Shown one piece after another: positions 32,161-42,872 of a stretch of 64,000 nucleotides of DNA. Under the pieces are notes generated by a model. It was not told the DNA's origin and searched no databases. It saw nothing but the letters and a program-made list of their open reading frames with translations. Origin of the DNA: Planctomycetaceae bacterium (lineage in GTDB: Bacteria > Planctomycetota > Planctomycetia > Pirellulales > Pirellulaceae). The translations under genes were made by a program, and so were the position numbers. Position 1 is the first letter of the stretch. Every line of letters starts with the position of its first letter. The stretch lies in the NCBI GenBank assembly GCA_012729315.1, contig JAAYDI010000211.1:1-64000 (forward strand). Direction: 5' to 3'.

Positions 32161-32690
32161 GCCTTACCCGGTTTGATCTTGACGTGTTCGCCCTCGTAAC
32201 GCACACCCTTCCCTTTGTACGGCTCCGGCTTACGGACCGACCGCACTTCCGCCGCAAATCTACCGACCAACTGCTTGTCGCACCCGCGGATCACGACGTG
32301 CGTCTGATCGGGGCAGGTGACCTGCAGCCCTTCCGGCACGGTCTTGCGGACTTCGTTGGCATAGCCGACGCGCAGGGACAGGGTCTGGCCCTGGAGCGAC
32401 ACGATGTAGCCGACCCCGACGACTTCGAGCCGCTTTTCATAGCCCTGGACCACGCCGACCACCATGTTCTGGATCAGCGAGCGGGTCAGTCCGTGGTAAG
32501 CGCTGGCGATACGGTCGGTGCCGGCCGTGACGGAGACTTCGCGGCTCGCATCGTCGTAGGCCACCTGCACTTCCGGCCGATGGGTGTAACTGAGTTTCCC
32601 CTTAGGGCCTTCGACGGTAACGACCGAGTTGTCCACGGAGACCTGCACCCCCGCAGGGACGCTGACCGGTTTCTTGCCGATACGGGACAT
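32151..32690 (-). CDS. rplF: 50S ribosomal protein uL6
   Basis: 179 residues from the ATG at 32690; the upstream extension of the frame covers a repeat and is not coding. MSRIGKKPVSVPAGVQVSVDNSVVTVEGPKGKLSYTHRPEV, ending DQTHVVIRGCDKQLVGRFAAEVRSVRKPEPYKGKGVRYEGEHV, is the standard double-domain uL6 near the sarcin-ricin loop. Confidence 0.97.
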   Translation of the reverse strand: MSRIGKKPVSVPAGVQVSVDNSVVTVEGPKGKLSYTHRPEVQVAYDDASREVSVTAGTDRIASAYHGLTRSLIQNMVVGVVQGYEKRLEVVGVGYIVSLQGQTLSLRVGYANEVRKTVPEGLQVTCPDQTHVVIRGCDKQLVGRFAAEVRSVRKPEPYKGKGVRYEGEHVKIKPGKAAT

Positions 32691-32752
32691 GGTGATTTCT
32701 TTCCAAACGCCAAACGCGCGACCGCAACTGCGGGGCGCCGGGGTTACCCAAT

Positions 32753-32797
32753 CTGTACTGTTACCAGCTGTACTGTTACCAGCTGCACTGTTACCAG
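32753..32797. repeat. 15-bp triple tandem repeat at rpsH stop
   Basis: ctgtactgttaccag twice and ctgcactgttaccag once, in direct series (32753-32797). The stop of rpsH (32791-32793) lies in the last copy. Confidence 0.85.
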
Positions 32798-33183
32798 ACC
32801 TCGCACAGGACCTCGCCGCCGAGGTTCTTCTGGCGTGCCTCACGGTCACTGATCACTCCACGGCTGGTGCTGAGGATGCAGATCCCCAGGCCATCCAGCA
32901 CGGGGCGCAAGTCACGCGCCTTGCTGTACACGCGGCAGCCTGGCTTGCTGATCCGCCGAATCCGTTGAATCACGCGTTCGCCATTCGGGCCGTATTTCAG
33001 TTCAATACGGAGCTGCTTCACAGGCTGCGCGTCGAGCTCCGACCAATCCCAGATAAAGCCCTCGCGCTTCAGCACATCGGCCAAACCGCGTTTGACTTTG
33101 GAGAGGGGCATTTCGACGTGGGGCCGCTCGACACCTACCGCGTTGCGAATGCGGGTTAACATATCGGCGATCGGATCGGTCAT
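32791..33183 (-). CDS. rpsH: 30S ribosomal protein uS8
   Basis: 130 residues. TDPIADMLTRIRNAVGVERPHVEMPLSKVKRGLADVLKREGFI and RISKPGCRVYSKARDLRPVLDGLGICILSTSRGVISDREARQKNLGGEVLCEVW. Standard uS8, a 16S central-domain binder that also represses spc operons in other bacteria. Its last codon and stop are triplicated downstream. Confidence 0.97.
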   Translation of the reverse strand: MTDPIADMLTRIRNAVGVERPHVEMPLSKVKRGLADVLKREGFIWDWSELDAQPVKQLRIELKYGPNGERVIQRIRRISKPGCRVYSKARDLRPVLDGLGICILSTSRGVISDREARQKNLGGEVLCEVW

Positions 33184-33202
33184 CATAGTGGTTCGGATCC
33201 CT

Positions 33203-33388
33203 TTACCAGCTAGCCTTACGAACGCCAGGAATCAGACCCTGGTCCGCCAGTTTACGGAAGCAAATGCGACACAGCCCAAACTTCCGGTAGACCGCGCGTG
33301 GGCGCCCGCACATCTTGCACCGCCGCACGCGCCGCGTTGCAAACTTGGGAGCCCGGTTCGCTTTGGCAATCTTCGATTTGCTCGCCAC
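33203..33388 (-). CDS. rpsN: 30S ribosomal protein uS14, zinc form
   Basis: 61 residues. [38 protein letters not shown] contains the C-x2-C...C-x2-C zinc set of the short uS14 type. Confidence 0.97.
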   Translation of the reverse strand: MASKSKIAKANRAPKFATRRVRRCKMCGRPRAVYRKFGLCRICFRKLADQGLIPGVRKASW

Positions 33389-33470
33389 GTGTAGTACCTA
33401 CTTGCTAAACAGGTCGTGGTGGATGGGAAAACGCATCCGATTTATCAATCTGCCATCACCTCTGACACAC

Positions 33471-34034
33471 TCAGGCCGCGGCGGTCGCGCCCTCTTGTCG
33501 GAAGGGGACGCCGAAAAGCCGCAACAACTCCCGCGCTTCATCGTTACTGCGGGTCGTGGTCACCATGGTGATATTCATCCCCTGGACGCGGGTGAACTTG
33601 TCCGGGTTGAGTTCCGGGAAGACCAGTTGTTCAGTCAATCCCAGGCTGTAATTGCCGAGGCCGTCGAACGCGTCAGGGTTGACCCCGCGAAAGTCTCGCA
33701 CGCGCGGGAGCGCCAACGAGATGAGGCGGTCGAGGAACTCGTACATCCGCGCCCGGCGCAGAGTCACCTTGCAGCCGATGGGCACGTTTTCGCGGAGGCG
33801 AAAGCCGGCGATCGCCCGGCGCGACTTGGTGATGATCGGTTTCTGGCCGGTGATCTGCCCGAGGGCCTCGACCGCCATCTCCAGGTATTTCTTATCCTGG
33901 ATGGCGACCCCCACCCCCATGTTCACGACGATCTTTTCCAGCCGGGGCAGGGCCAACCGGTTGGTGCGTCCGAGCTTCTCACTCAGCGCGGGGAGGATGT
34001 CCTGTTCGTATTTCTGTTGCAGTCGCGGGATCAT
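33471..34034 (-). CDS. rplE: 50S ribosomal protein uL5
   Basis: 187 residues. IPRLQQKYEQDILPALSEKLGRTN, LEKIVVNMGVGVAIQDKKYLEMAVEALGQITGQKPIITKSRRAIAGFRLRE and RDFRGVNPDAFDGLGNYSLGLTEQLVFPEL are standard. Binds 5S rRNA. Confidence 0.97.
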   Translation of the reverse strand: MIPRLQQKYEQDILPALSEKLGRTNRLALPRLEKIVVNMGVGVAIQDKKYLEMAVEALGQITGQKPIITKSRRAIAGFRLRENVPIGCKVTLRRARMYEFLDRLISLALPRVRDFRGVNPDAFDGLGNYSLGLTEQLVFPELNPDKFTRVQGMNITMVTTTRSNDEARELLRLFGVPFRQEGATAAA

Positions 34035-34101
34035 GTTTCGTTCTCACCCCATCTGTCGCGGCCGGCCGGGCGCGTAGTGCGCGGGCGGGCGGCGCGGATA
34101 C

Positions 34102-34452
34102 TCATTTCTGGCTGCTGCGGGCACGGCGGGGCGGCGCGATCTCCCCGCTGCCGGCGCCACACTTCTTGCAGTAGCGTTCCTTGCTGCCGTCGTCGAGGAA
34201 ACGCGCTCCGGTCCGCGAGGGCTGGCCGCACTTCGGGCAGATCAGCAGGACGTTGGAGATCTGGACCGGCATCTCTTTCGACAGGCGGCCCCCCTGCGGG
34301 TTGCGCTGGCTGCGCCGCACGTGCTTGTAGACGCGGTTGACCCCTTCCACGATCAGTTTGCCCGCGGCACGATTGATTTTGAGCACCTTGCCGCGCACGC
34401 CGCGATCGTCGCCGGTGATCACTTGCACAATATCATTGGTTCTAATACGCAT
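34102..34452 (-). CDS. rplX: 50S ribosomal protein uL24 with zinc ribbon
   Basis: 116 residues. KOW part VQVITGDDRGVRGKVLKINRAAGKLIVEGVNRVYKHVRRSQ, then CPKCGQPSRTGARFLDDGSKERYCKKCG, a C-x2-C...C-x2-C ribbon. The ATG at 34452 overlaps the rplN stop (TGATG); a GTG one codon upstream is possible. Confidence 0.96.
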   Translation of the reverse strand: MRIRTNDIVQVITGDDRGVRGKVLKINRAAGKLIVEGVNRVYKHVRRSQRNPQGGRLSKEMPVQISNVLLICPKCGQPSRTGARFLDDGSKERYCKKCGAGSGEIAPPRRARSSQK

Positions 34453-34820
34453 CACACGACCTCGCTGGCGAGGCTCACAATCTTCATGTAGTTACGGTCG
34501 CGCAGCTCGCGGGCCACCGCTCCGAAAATCCGCGTGCCGCGCGGGTTTCCGTCGTTGTCGATGATCACGACGGCATTGCTGTCGAAGCGGATGTAGCTCC
34601 CGTCGGGGCGCCGCGTCGGCTGTTTGCAGCGGACGATGACCCCCCGCACCAGGGCCTTCTTCTTGACCTCGGAACCGGGGATCACGCTCTTGACGCTGCA
34701 GATAATGACGTCGCCGAGTCCGGCAAAGCGTCGCCGCGAGCCGCCCAGAACCTTGACACACATTACTTCCTTGGCGCCCGTATTGTCCGCGACGGCCAAG
34801 CGAGTCTCTTGCTGGATCAT
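34452..34820 (-). CDS. rplN: 50S ribosomal protein uL14
   Basis: 122 residues starting [27 protein letters not shown], with [52 protein letters not shown]. Standard length and sequence. Confidence 0.98.
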   Translation of the reverse strand: MIQQETRLAVADNTGAKEVMCVKVLGGSRRRFAGLGDVIICSVKSVIPGSEVKKKALVRGVIVRCKQPTRRPDGSYIRFDSNAVVIIDNDGNPRGTRIFGAVARELRDRNYMKIVSLASEVV

Positions 34821-34826
34821 CTCGAC

Positions 34827-35186
34827 TTACCCTTCTACCGGCGCCTCGTTGTCGCCCGTGGCCGTGCCCTGTTCGGCGGTCTGCTCGGTGCCCTGTTCAG
34901 TGGTCTGTTCGGTGGCCACTTTCTCCGCAGCCACTTCCATGGCCGAATGCCTGGCGATCACCCGCACCAACTCCCAACGCTTCTTCCTGGATCGCGGTCG
35001 CGACTCGATGATCTCCACGGTGTCCCCCTGCGACGACTCGTTCCGCTCATCGTGGACAAAACACACGGTCGCACGGCGGATGATCTTGCCGTACATGGGA
35101 TGCTTGACCAGCCGGGGGATTTCCACGCGGCGGGTCCGCATCATCTTGTCACTCGCGACCACTCCAACGGCAACTTTCTTGGGCAT
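34827..35186 (-). CDS. rpsQ: 30S ribosomal protein uS17 with repetitive tail
   Basis: 119 residues; the core ends near residue 85. Core: [68 protein letters not shown]. The tail has a short acidic repeat ([16 protein letters not shown]) encoded by a degenerate DNA repeat at about 34858-34920. The tail is unusual; the core is normal. Confidence 0.95.
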   Translation of the reverse strand: MPKKVAVGVVASDKMMRTRRVEIPRLVKHPMYGKIIRRATVCFVHDERNESSQGDTVEIIESRPRSRKKRWELVRVIARHSAMEVAAEKVATEQTTEQGTEQTAEQGTATGDNEAPVEG

Positions 35187-35192
35187 GGCTGG

Positions 35193-35429
35193 CTAGCTCT
35201 CTTGACTCGCACCGGTTTTTGTTAGGACACGGCCTGCGTTCCTGATTTCCCGTTCGCGCTGGATCGTCTTGATCTGCGCGACCAGACGACGATGGTGCCG
35301 CAGTTCACTCGGCGCATCCAGGCGTTCGGTCTGCGCCTGCATCCGCAGGCGGAACAGGTTCTCGACGGTCTCGTGGAGCGTCAGACGCAGCTGTTCGTCG
35401 CTCATTTCACGCAGTTCAGTCATCTTCAT
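35193..35429 (-). CDS. rpmC: 50S ribosomal protein uL29
   Basis: 78 residues. MKMTELREMSDEQLRLTLHETVENLFRLRMQAQTERLDAPSELRHHRRLVAQIKTIQRERE. GAGGATAG upstream supports the ATG at 35429. Near the exit tunnel beside uL23. Confidence 0.94.
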   Translation of the reverse strand: MKMTELREMSDEQLRLTLHETVENLFRLRMQAQTERLDAPSELRHHRRLVAQIKTIQREREIRNAGRVLTKTGASQES

Positions 35430-35480
35430 GGTCAACTATCCTCAGGGCGTCTCGGCCGGGGGCAGTTCGGGGGGACGCGG

Positions 35481-36549
<1,069 letters not shown>

Positions 36550-36551
36550 GC

Positions 36552-36908
36552 TTACAGCTCGCTAATGTCTTCCAGGGCGACCGAGATGTGGGAAAACCGC
36601 CGGCGAATCATGAAGGCCATGCCTCGCGCGTGCGGACGAATCCGTTTGTACATGGGCCCGCCGTCGACGCGAGCCTCCACCACCACCAGGTGCTCCACCT
36701 TCACGGTGCGTCCGGAATTCTGGTCCGGATCCTGGGCATTGCCCAACGCGCTCTTGAGCACCTTTTCCAGGAGCCGCGCGCCGCGTTGCGGCTGATACCG
36801 CAGCACGTCGAGCGCTTCATCCGCGAATTTGCCCCGCACCATGTCGGCCAGGGGCCGCACCTTACGAGCGCTGATGCGGGCGAATCGATGGGTAGCCCGG
36901 AACGCCAT
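36552..36908 (-). CDS. rplV: 50S ribosomal protein uL22
   Basis: 118 residues from the ATG at 36908; an ATG two codons upstream is possible, but GAGG is 9 bases from this one. [59 protein letters not shown] and the hairpin [26 protein letters not shown], which lines the exit tunnel. Confidence 0.95.
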   Translation of the reverse strand: MAFRATHRFARISARKVRPLADMVRGKFADEALDVLRYQPQRGARLLEKVLKSALGNAQDPDQNSGRTVKVEHLVVVEARVDGGPMYKRIRPHARGMAFMIRRRFSHISVALEDISEL

Positions 36909-36927
36909 GACCATAATCCTCGTCGGG

Positions 36928-37197
36928 TTATCGTTTGCCCTTGCCACCGTGGCCGCGGAACACACGCGTTGGGGCGAACTCGCCCAGCTTGTGTCCCACC
37001 ATGTCTTCTGTCACAAACACCTTGGCGAACATCTTGCCGTTGTGGACCAGAAAGTTCACGCCGACAAACTCGGGGACGATCGTGCACGCACGCGCCCACG
37101 TCTTGATCGGTTCCTTGCTGCCCGCCGCCTGCTGCTGCTGGACCTTGCGGTACACCTTGAAATCGACGAACGGCCCTTTTTTGAGCGACCTACTCAT
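36928..37197 (-). CDS. rpsS: 30S ribosomal protein uS19
   Basis: 89 residues: [88 protein letters not shown]. Standard head protein partner of uS13. Confidence 0.98.
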   Translation of the reverse strand: MSRSLKKGPFVDFKVYRKVQQQQAAGSKEPIKTWARACTIVPEFVGVNFLVHNGKMFAKVFVTEDMVGHKLGEFAPTRVFRGHGGKGKR

Positions 37198-37221
37198 ATC
37201 CGATCCCTATCTCGCGAGGCC

Positions 37222-38079
37222 CTATTTCAATCGCAGTTGACCATATCGTCGGGAGCGCCGGCGGCGGACGATCGCCGCATTGGACGGCTTGCGCCGCTGC
37301 CGCGTCGAACCGCCCTTGGCCGATTTGCCCTGCGGGCTCACCGGGTGCCGCCCCCCCTTGGTCCGCCCTTCACCTCCGCCGTGCGGATGGTCGATCGGGT
37401 TCATGGCGGTCCCTCGCACGAACGGGCGCCAGCCGAGCCACCGGTTCCGCCCGGCCTTGCCGATCTGGATGGCCATGTGGTCGGCGTTGCCGACCTTGCC
37501 GATCGTGGCCCGGCATTTGGACGGGATGCGGCGGATCTCGCCGCTGGGGAGGGTGATCTGTGCCCAGTCCGCTTCGCGCGCTACGAGCGTCGCCGCGCTG
37601 CCGGCGCTGCGGCACAGGCAGCCGCCTGCTCCAGCCAGCAGTTCGATGTTGTGGATATCGGTACCGAGCGGGATCTTCCGCAGCGGCAGGCAGTTGCCCA
37701 CCGTGGGAGGTGCTTCTTCGCCACTCTCGACGACCGCTCCGCGCGCCAGCCCATCGGGGGCCAGAATGTAACGTTTCTCACCGTCGGCATAGTGCAGCAG
37801 GGCGATCCGTGCGCTGCGGTTGGGATCGTACTGGACCGAGGCGACCCGGGCGACCACGCCGTCCTTGTCGCGCCGGAAGTCGATCACGCGCAGCCGGCGC
37901 TTATGGCCTCCGCCGCGGTGCCGTGCGGTGATCTTGCCCTGGTTGTTACGTCCCCCGGTCTTGCGTTTGGGGCGCAGCAACGACTTCTCGGGGCGGGCCC
38001 CTTTGGTCAGGTCGGCGAAGTCGCTGACCGTCGCGCCGCGTCGTCCTGCCGAGGTCGGTTTGTATTGTCGAATGCCCAT
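37222..38079 (-). CDS. rplB: 50S ribosomal protein uL2
   Basis: 285 residues. [52 protein letters not shown] and the C-terminal [32 protein letters not shown] with the conserved HPHGGGEG near the peptidyl transferase centre. Confidence 0.98.
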   Translation of the reverse strand: MGIRQYKPTSAGRRGATVSDFADLTKGARPEKSLLRPKRKTGGRNNQGKITARHRGGGHKRRLRVIDFRRDKDGVVARVASVQYDPNRSARIALLHYADGEKRYILAPDGLARGAVVESGEEAPPTVGNCLPLRKIPLGTDIHNIELLAGAGGCLCRSAGSAATLVAREADWAQITLPSGEIRRIPSKCRATIGKVGNADHMAIQIGKAGRNRWLGWRPFVRGTAMNPIDHPHGGGEGRTKGGRHPVSPQGKSAKGGSTRQRRKPSNAAIVRRRRSRRYGQLRLK

Positions 38080-38143
38080 AGCTTGCGTCTCATAACCGCC
38101 ACCAAGGTGCCGCGCGCCGCCGGGCGGGACACCTCAGGAAGGT

Positions 38144-38473
38144 TTAAAAGAAGTCAATCCGATGTTCCGAGTCGAGCGTCACCACGGCCTTCTTCCAGTT
38201 CTTTGTACGCCCCTCTTTGAACCGGTAGCGGCGTGGCTTGCCCTTGCGATTCTGTGTCCGCACCTTCAACACGTGCACGTTGAACAACGACTCCACCGCC
38301 GTACGGATGTCGTCCTTCTCGGCCAGCGGGTTCACCTCGAACGCGTACTGGTTGTTCCGCGTGGCGCGGTGCGTGCCTTTTTCGGTCACCAGCGGACGCA
38401 GGATGACCTGGTGCGGCTCGAGCTGCAACTTCGGTTGCCGGCCCGCTGGCGATGCTGACGTCTCTTGAGCCAT
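38144..38473 (-). CDS. rplW: 50S ribosomal protein uL23
   Basis: 109 residues from the ATG at 38473 (GGAGAGGG upstream); a GTG-started longer form is less likely. LEPHQVILRPLVTEKGTHRATRNNQYAFEVNPLAEKDDIRTAVESLFNVHVLKVRTQNRKGKPRRYRFKEGRTKNWKKAVVTL. Docking site for SRP and trigger factor. Confidence 0.95.
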   Translation of the reverse strand: MAQETSASPAGRQPKLQLEPHQVILRPLVTEKGTHRATRNNQYAFEVNPLAEKDDIRTAVESLFNVHVLKVRTQNRKGKPRRYRFKEGRTKNWKKAVVTLDSEHRIDFF

Positions 38474-38529
38474 CTGTCTGTATCCCTCTCCACCCGGCTG
38501 CCGGAACGGCGACCTTGAGTCCTCGGATA

Positions 38530-39159
38530 TCACGCCGACGCGCGCTGCTTGATCGAATCGAGCGCGGCCTTCGTCACCAGCATGCGGCGCGGTGCGAGGA
38601 CGCTCAACGCATTGAGATCCGACACGGGCGCGACCGACACACGCGGAATATTGCGCGCGCTCTTGTACACATTCGCGTCCAGCGTCGCCGTGGTCACCAG
38701 CGTGCTGACGCCCCGCAGCCCCAGTGCCTGCAGGATGCCGGCCATTTCACGCGTCGCCGGAGCCGGCAGCGACAGCTCGTCGATCACCACCACCTGCTGG
38801 TCGGCGATCTTCGAGGCGATCGCCATCCGCGTGGCGGCCCGCAGGGCCTTGCGCGGCAGGCGGTAGCTGTAATCCCGCGGCCGCCTGGCGAACGCGTTGC
38901 CGCCCCCGCGGCGGATGTTGGTGCGGCGCGAGCCGGCCCGCGCATTACCGGTCCCCTTCTGGCGATACATCTTTTTGGTCGTGCCGGCCACCTCGCTCCT
39001 GGACTTGGTCTTGGCCGAGCCCTGGCGCCGGTTCGCCTGGTACATCACGACCACGTCATGCAGCAACTGCTTGCTGATGCGAGGAGCCAGCGCAGCCGGG
39101 TCGATCTCGTACGTCCCGACCTCAGCGCCGGTGCGGTCAAATACAGGCAGCGTAGTCAT
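38530..39159 (-). CDS. rplD: 50S ribosomal protein uL4
   Basis: 209 residues. PVFDRTGAEVGTYEIDPAALAPRISKQLLHDVVVMYQANRRQGSAKTKSRSEVAGTTKKMYRQKGTGNARAGSRRTNIRRGGGNAF. The long loop KKMYRQKGTGNARAGS reaches into the tunnel. Confidence 0.97.
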   Translation of the reverse strand: MTTLPVFDRTGAEVGTYEIDPAALAPRISKQLLHDVVVMYQANRRQGSAKTKSRSEVAGTTKKMYRQKGTGNARAGSRRTNIRRGGGNAFARRPRDYSYRLPRKALRAATRMAIASKIADQQVVVIDELSLPAPATREMAGILQALGLRGVSTLVTTATLDANVYKSARNIPRVSVAPVSDLNALSVLAPRRMLVTKAALDSIKQRASA

Positions 39160-39214
39160 AGTCCACCGACCAATAAAAAAGCAGCTCGCGTCGCGCAGCG
39201 GCGAGCGAGCCGTC

Positions 39215-39937
39215 CTAACCTACCTTGTTCGTTTCTTTGACAATCACAAACCCGCCGTTGGGACCCGGCACGGCACCGCGCACCAGCAACAGATTGCGCT
39301 GCTCGTCCACCCGTACCACCGCCAGATTACGGGAGGTGACGCGCGCGTTGCCGTACTGACCCGCCCTGCGCTCTCCCTTGAACGACCGGCTGGGCGAGGC
39401 ACTCATCCCCATACTGCCCGGTTGGCGGTGTGCCTTTTTGACGCCGTGCGACGCCCGCTGGCCGCGGAAATTGTGGCGTTTCATCACGCCCGTATAGCCG
39501 CGTCCCTTGCTCACCCCCACGACGTCCACCGCTTTCACGTCGGCCAGCTGACCGACGGTCACCACCTGGCCCACTTCCACACCGGCCGCCGCTCCGCGCA
39601 GCTCGCGTACAAACCGCTGCGGTTCACATTCGGCTTTCGGGACCACCTGGACGCCGGCCGACTGGCGACGCTTGGCCCGCTTGCTGTTGAGCCGGGACGT
39701 GACGTGACCGCGCTCGCTGCGACGTGACTGGCTGGAACGCGAACGGGGCCGGTCGGCTGCCGGCCGCTTCTTGTCCAAGAACCCCAACTGGACCGCCTCG
39801 TAACCATCCCGCTCCGGTGTCCGCACCTGCAACACATGGCAAGGACCGGCCTCGATCACTGTCACCGGGATGGCCCGCCCGGAATCGTCGTACACTTGCG
39901 TCATCCCGACCTTGCGGCCGAGCAGTCCTTTTACCAT
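39215..39937 (-). CDS. rplC: 50S ribosomal protein uL3
   Basis: 240 residues: VKGLLGRKVGMTQVYDDSGRAIPVTVIEAGPCHVLQVRTPERDGYEAVQLGF and the C-terminal SKGRGYTGVMKRHNFRGQRASHGVKKAHRQPGSMGMSASPSRSFKGERRAGQYGNARVTSRNL. Residues about 58-85 are an extra basic Arg/Ser-rich segment. Confidence 0.97.
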   Translation of the reverse strand: MVKGLLGRKVGMTQVYDDSGRAIPVTVIEAGPCHVLQVRTPERDGYEAVQLGFLDKKRPAADRPRSRSSQSRRSERGHVTSRLNSKRAKRRQSAGVQVVPKAECEPQRFVRELRGAAAGVEVGQVVTVGQLADVKAVDVVGVSKGRGYTGVMKRHNFRGQRASHGVKKAHRQPGSMGMSASPSRSFKGERRAGQYGNARVTSRNLAVVRVDEQRNLLLVRGAVPGPNGGFVIVKETNKVG

Positions 39938-40068
39938 GACTCAACACCCTTGCGGTCTGTTACCTGCAGGAAGCCGGGAACTGTCGCCTGGACCAGTCCC
40001 GCTTTACCCGCACGGCTTCCATCTCATGGAACGTCTGCCAATAAACGGGGATCGTTGCTGTGGGAAGG

Positions 40069-40392
40069 CTACCGCGTGGAGGCCTTGATCTTGATGTCCA
40101 CGCCCGCCGGTAAACTCAGCTTGTTGAGCGCTTCAATCGTCTTCGCAGTCGCCTGCACGATATCGATCAGACGCTTGTGCGTCCGAATCTCAAACTGCTG
40201 CCGCGCTTTCTTGTCTACGTGCGGTCCGGACAACACCGTGTACCGCTCGACACGCGTGGGCAGCGGAATGGGACCGTGGACTTCCGAGTGTGTCCGCTTG
40301 GCAGTGTCCACGATATCCAAGGCACTTTGATCGAGTATCGCATGATCGTATGCCTCCATCCGGATCCGAATGACTTCGTGCTGACCTGCCAC
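40069..40392 (-). CDS. rpsJ: 30S ribosomal protein uS10
   Basis: About 107 residues. [76 protein letters not shown] is standard. No ATG fits; a GTG at 40392 after GGGGGA is the best start, with another GTG two codons upstream. Also the NusE antitermination partner of NusB. The 234 bases between it and fusA hold no gene. Confidence 0.93.
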   Translation of the reverse strand: MAGQHEVIRIRMEAYDHAILDQSALDIVDTAKRTHSEVHGPIPLPTRVERYTVLSGPHVDKKARQQFEIRTHKRLIDIVQATAKTIEALNKLSLPAGVDIKIKASTR

Positions 40393-40626
40393 GTCCACTC
40401 CCCCACTGGGTCCCTGGAGTCTTCCGATCCGGCACATAGCTCGGATCGGACTACCACCGCCCGTCTTGCCAAGTATCCGCCCGCCACCTTCTCGGGCGCG
40501 GGAAACCGATGAGTGTAGAGTTCGACGCGCTCGGCGTCAACTCCCACTGGCAGGCACTGGAAGGCAGAATTCCAGGAATTTCGCTCCCACCGCACGCGCA
40601 CCGCGCACTCTGGGCGCGCGCGAGCA

Positions 40627-42717
40627 TTACATTCCGTATTGTCGCCCGACTTCCGGTGGGGCGGGGGCGTAGTGGAGGGGCTCCATGGAACACCCAGCTC
40701 GCCCCTGGCTGAGACTGCGGATCGCATTGGCGTACCCGAAGAGCTCGCGGAGTGGAGCGTGCGATTCGACCGCCACGTCCCCCGCCCGATGCTCGGTCTG
40801 GCAGATGATGGCCCGCCGCTGTTGCAGATCGCCCACGATATCGCCCAGGTACGCCTCGGGCGTGGTAATGCTCAGCCGCATGACGGGTTCCAGCAGGGTC
40901 GGCCCGCCGGCCTGCATGCCGAGTTCAAAGGCGTGTGCGGCAGCGATCCGGAAGGCGACCTCGTCGGAGTTCTCGGGATTAGCTTCCCCGCCCGTGACGG
41001 TCACCTTGATGCCCGAGAGGGGAAAGCTCCCGATGGGCCCTCCCCCTTCGCCGCAGAGCTTCAGCTCGTCCACGGCCGCCGCGACCAGTTCGGGCGGCAC
41101 CACCTCCGGATCGACAAAGCTCAGCACCTGCACCTTCTGCTTGGCCTGGTCGACCGGTTCGAACGAGACGTGCAGGCGCGCAAACAGTTGCCGGCCCCCG
41201 ATCTGCCGGTGGCATTCTCCGGTGACGGTGGCCGCGCGTTCAATCGTTTCGCGATAGCTGACACGCGGCTTGTGGACTTTCACTTCGAGATGGAAGTCCC
41301 GCAGCAACCGGTGCTTGATCACTTCCAGGTGCAGTTCGCCCATCCCGCTGATGATCGTCTGTCCCGTTTCTTCGTTCTCCACCGCATTGAAGGTCGGATC
41401 CTGCCGTTTGAGCATCTCGAGCACGTCGCCGAGTTTCTTGCGTTCGGCGGCGCTTTCGGGTTCGATCGCCATGGAGATCACGGTCTCGGCGAACTGGATC
41501 GTGGGCAGCGCAATCGGATGCTGGGACTCGCACAGCGTATCGCCGGTGATCGAGTGGCGTGGGCCGATGACCCCCACGATATCGCCGGTCGTGACCCGGT
41601 CGACCTGTCCGTCGCGTTCTTTGCGTGTGGCATGGATCTGCCACAGCTGCGCGATGTTTTCCTTTTTGTCCCGCTGCGGGTTGTAGACCCGCGAGTTGGC
41701 TTTCAGGGTACCGGAGTAGACGCGGATCCAGTACAAGTCGCCGGTCTTGGCCGGCAGGACCTTGAACACCAGGCCACAGAACGGCTCGTCCGGGGAGGGC
41801 TTGCGCCGCTCCGGTTTTTCGGGGGCATCCGGGTGCACCCCGGTGACGGGTGGCCGGTCCGCGGGACTGGGAAGATACAGTCCGACGGCGTCGAGCAACG
41901 GCTGGATGCCGAGCCTATGCAGGGCCGAGCCGCACAGCAGCGGCTGGATCTGCAGCTGCAGCGTCGCCTCGCGCAGCACGCGGCGAATCAGGTCGGCCGG
42001 AATCTCCTGTTCCTCCAGCGCCAGCTCCATCAGCTCGTTGCTGTAGCCATAGAGGGTCTCCAGCATGGTTTCGCGCCAGGCGAGCGCGTCGTCGCGCAGC
42101 GCCGCGGGGATCTCCGACTCAATCACCTCCCCGCCCCGTTCGCAGAGCTGGAACTCCAGTAGCCGCATGTCGATCAGGTCGATGATGCCGCGAAAGGGGG
42201 AGTTCGTGTGACTGGGTCCCTGGCCAACCGGGATGCTGACGACGACCGGCTGAGCCCGGAGCCGGTCGCGGATTTCGTTGACGGTCCCTTCGAAGTCGGC
42301 CCCTTCGCGATCCAGCTTGTTGATGAAGGCGATGCGGGGCACCTGGTAGCGGTCTGCCTGGTGCCACACCGTCTCGCTCTGTGCTTCGACCCCTTCCCGG
42401 GCGCTGAACACGACCACGGCACCGTCGAGCACGCGGAGGCACCGCTCGACTTCGGCCGTGAAATCGACATGTCCGGGCGTATCGAGCAGATTGATGTGGT
42501 AGTCGGCCCAATCGAAGGTCACGCAGGCCGAGTAGATGGTGATGCCCCGCTCCTGCTCTTCCGTATCGCAGTCGGTTTCGGTCGTGCCCTGATCGACGCG
42601 TCCCGCCCGATGCTTCGCCCCACTGAGAAACAGCATCTGCTCGGTGACCGTGGTCTTGCCGGCGTCGATGTGCGCGATGATGCCGATGTTGCGAATGTCG
42701 TCCAGATTGCGTGCCAT
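40627..42717 (-). CDS. fusA: Translation elongation factor G
   Basis: 696 residues. P-loop AHIDAGKTT at about 15-23, EEQERGITIYSACVTF in switch I, DTPGHVDFTAEVERCLRVLDGAVVVFSAREGVEAQSETVWHQADRYQVPRIAFINKLDREGADF. The C-terminal domains IV and V are complete. The start of switch I (GRVDQGTTETDCDTEEQERG) belongs to the variant EF-G subtype I associate with planctomycetes and some other phyla. It drives tRNA-mRNA translocation. It follows rpsG after a spacer with two hairpins. Confidence 0.95.
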   Translation of the reverse strand: MARNLDDIRNIGIIAHIDAGKTTVTEQMLFLSGAKHRAGRVDQGTTETDCDTEEQERGITIYSACVTFDWADYHINLLDTPGHVDFTAEVERCLRVLDGAVVVFSAREGVEAQSETVWHQADRYQVPRIAFINKLDREGADFEGTVNEIRDRLRAQPVVVSIPVGQGPSHTNSPFRGIIDLIDMRLLEFQLCERGGEVIESEIPAALRDDALAWRETMLETLYGYSNELMELALEEQEIPADLIRRVLREATLQLQIQPLLCGSALHRLGIQPLLDAVGLYLPSPADRPPVTGVHPDAPEKPERRKPSPDEPFCGLVFKVLPAKTGDLYWIRVYSGTLKANSRVYNPQRDKKENIAQLWQIHATRKERDGQVDRVTTGDIVGVIGPRHSITGDTLCESQHPIALPTIQFAETVISMAIEPESAAERKKLGDVLEMLKRQDPTFNAVENEETGQTIISGMGELHLEVIKHRLLRDFHLEVKVHKPRVSYRETIERAATVTGECHRQIGGRQLFARLHVSFEPVDQAKQKVQVLSFVDPEVVPPELVAAAVDELKLCGEGGGPIGSFPLSGIKVTVTGGEANPENSDEVAFRIAAAHAFELGMQAGGPTLLEPVMRLSITTPEAYLGDIVGDLQQRRAIICQTEHRAGDVAVESHAPLRELFGYANAIRSLSQGRAGCSMEPLHYAPAPPEVGRQYGM

Positions 42718-42756
42718 GCTGCGAGTCCACTTTCTCGGTGCATTTCAACATGCAGC

Positions 42757-42797
42757 GGGGCCCGCGCGCGGGCCCCGGCCGGTCCCACCGGGCCGGC
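42757..42797. other. Two GC-rich hairpins between rpsG and fusA
   Basis: A palindrome built from ggggcccgcg (42757-42766) and its complement (42767-42776) is followed by a second stem ccggccggt / accgggccgg with one bulge (about 42776-42797). There is no T-run. It could be an attenuator, processing site or mRNA stabiliser within the operon. Confidence 0.55.
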
Positions 42798-42872
42798 CGT
42801 TGCGGCGCCCTGGAAACAGAAACGCCACGCCGAACCCAAGATCCAGCGCGGCGCAGATGTTCGCATGCCGCC

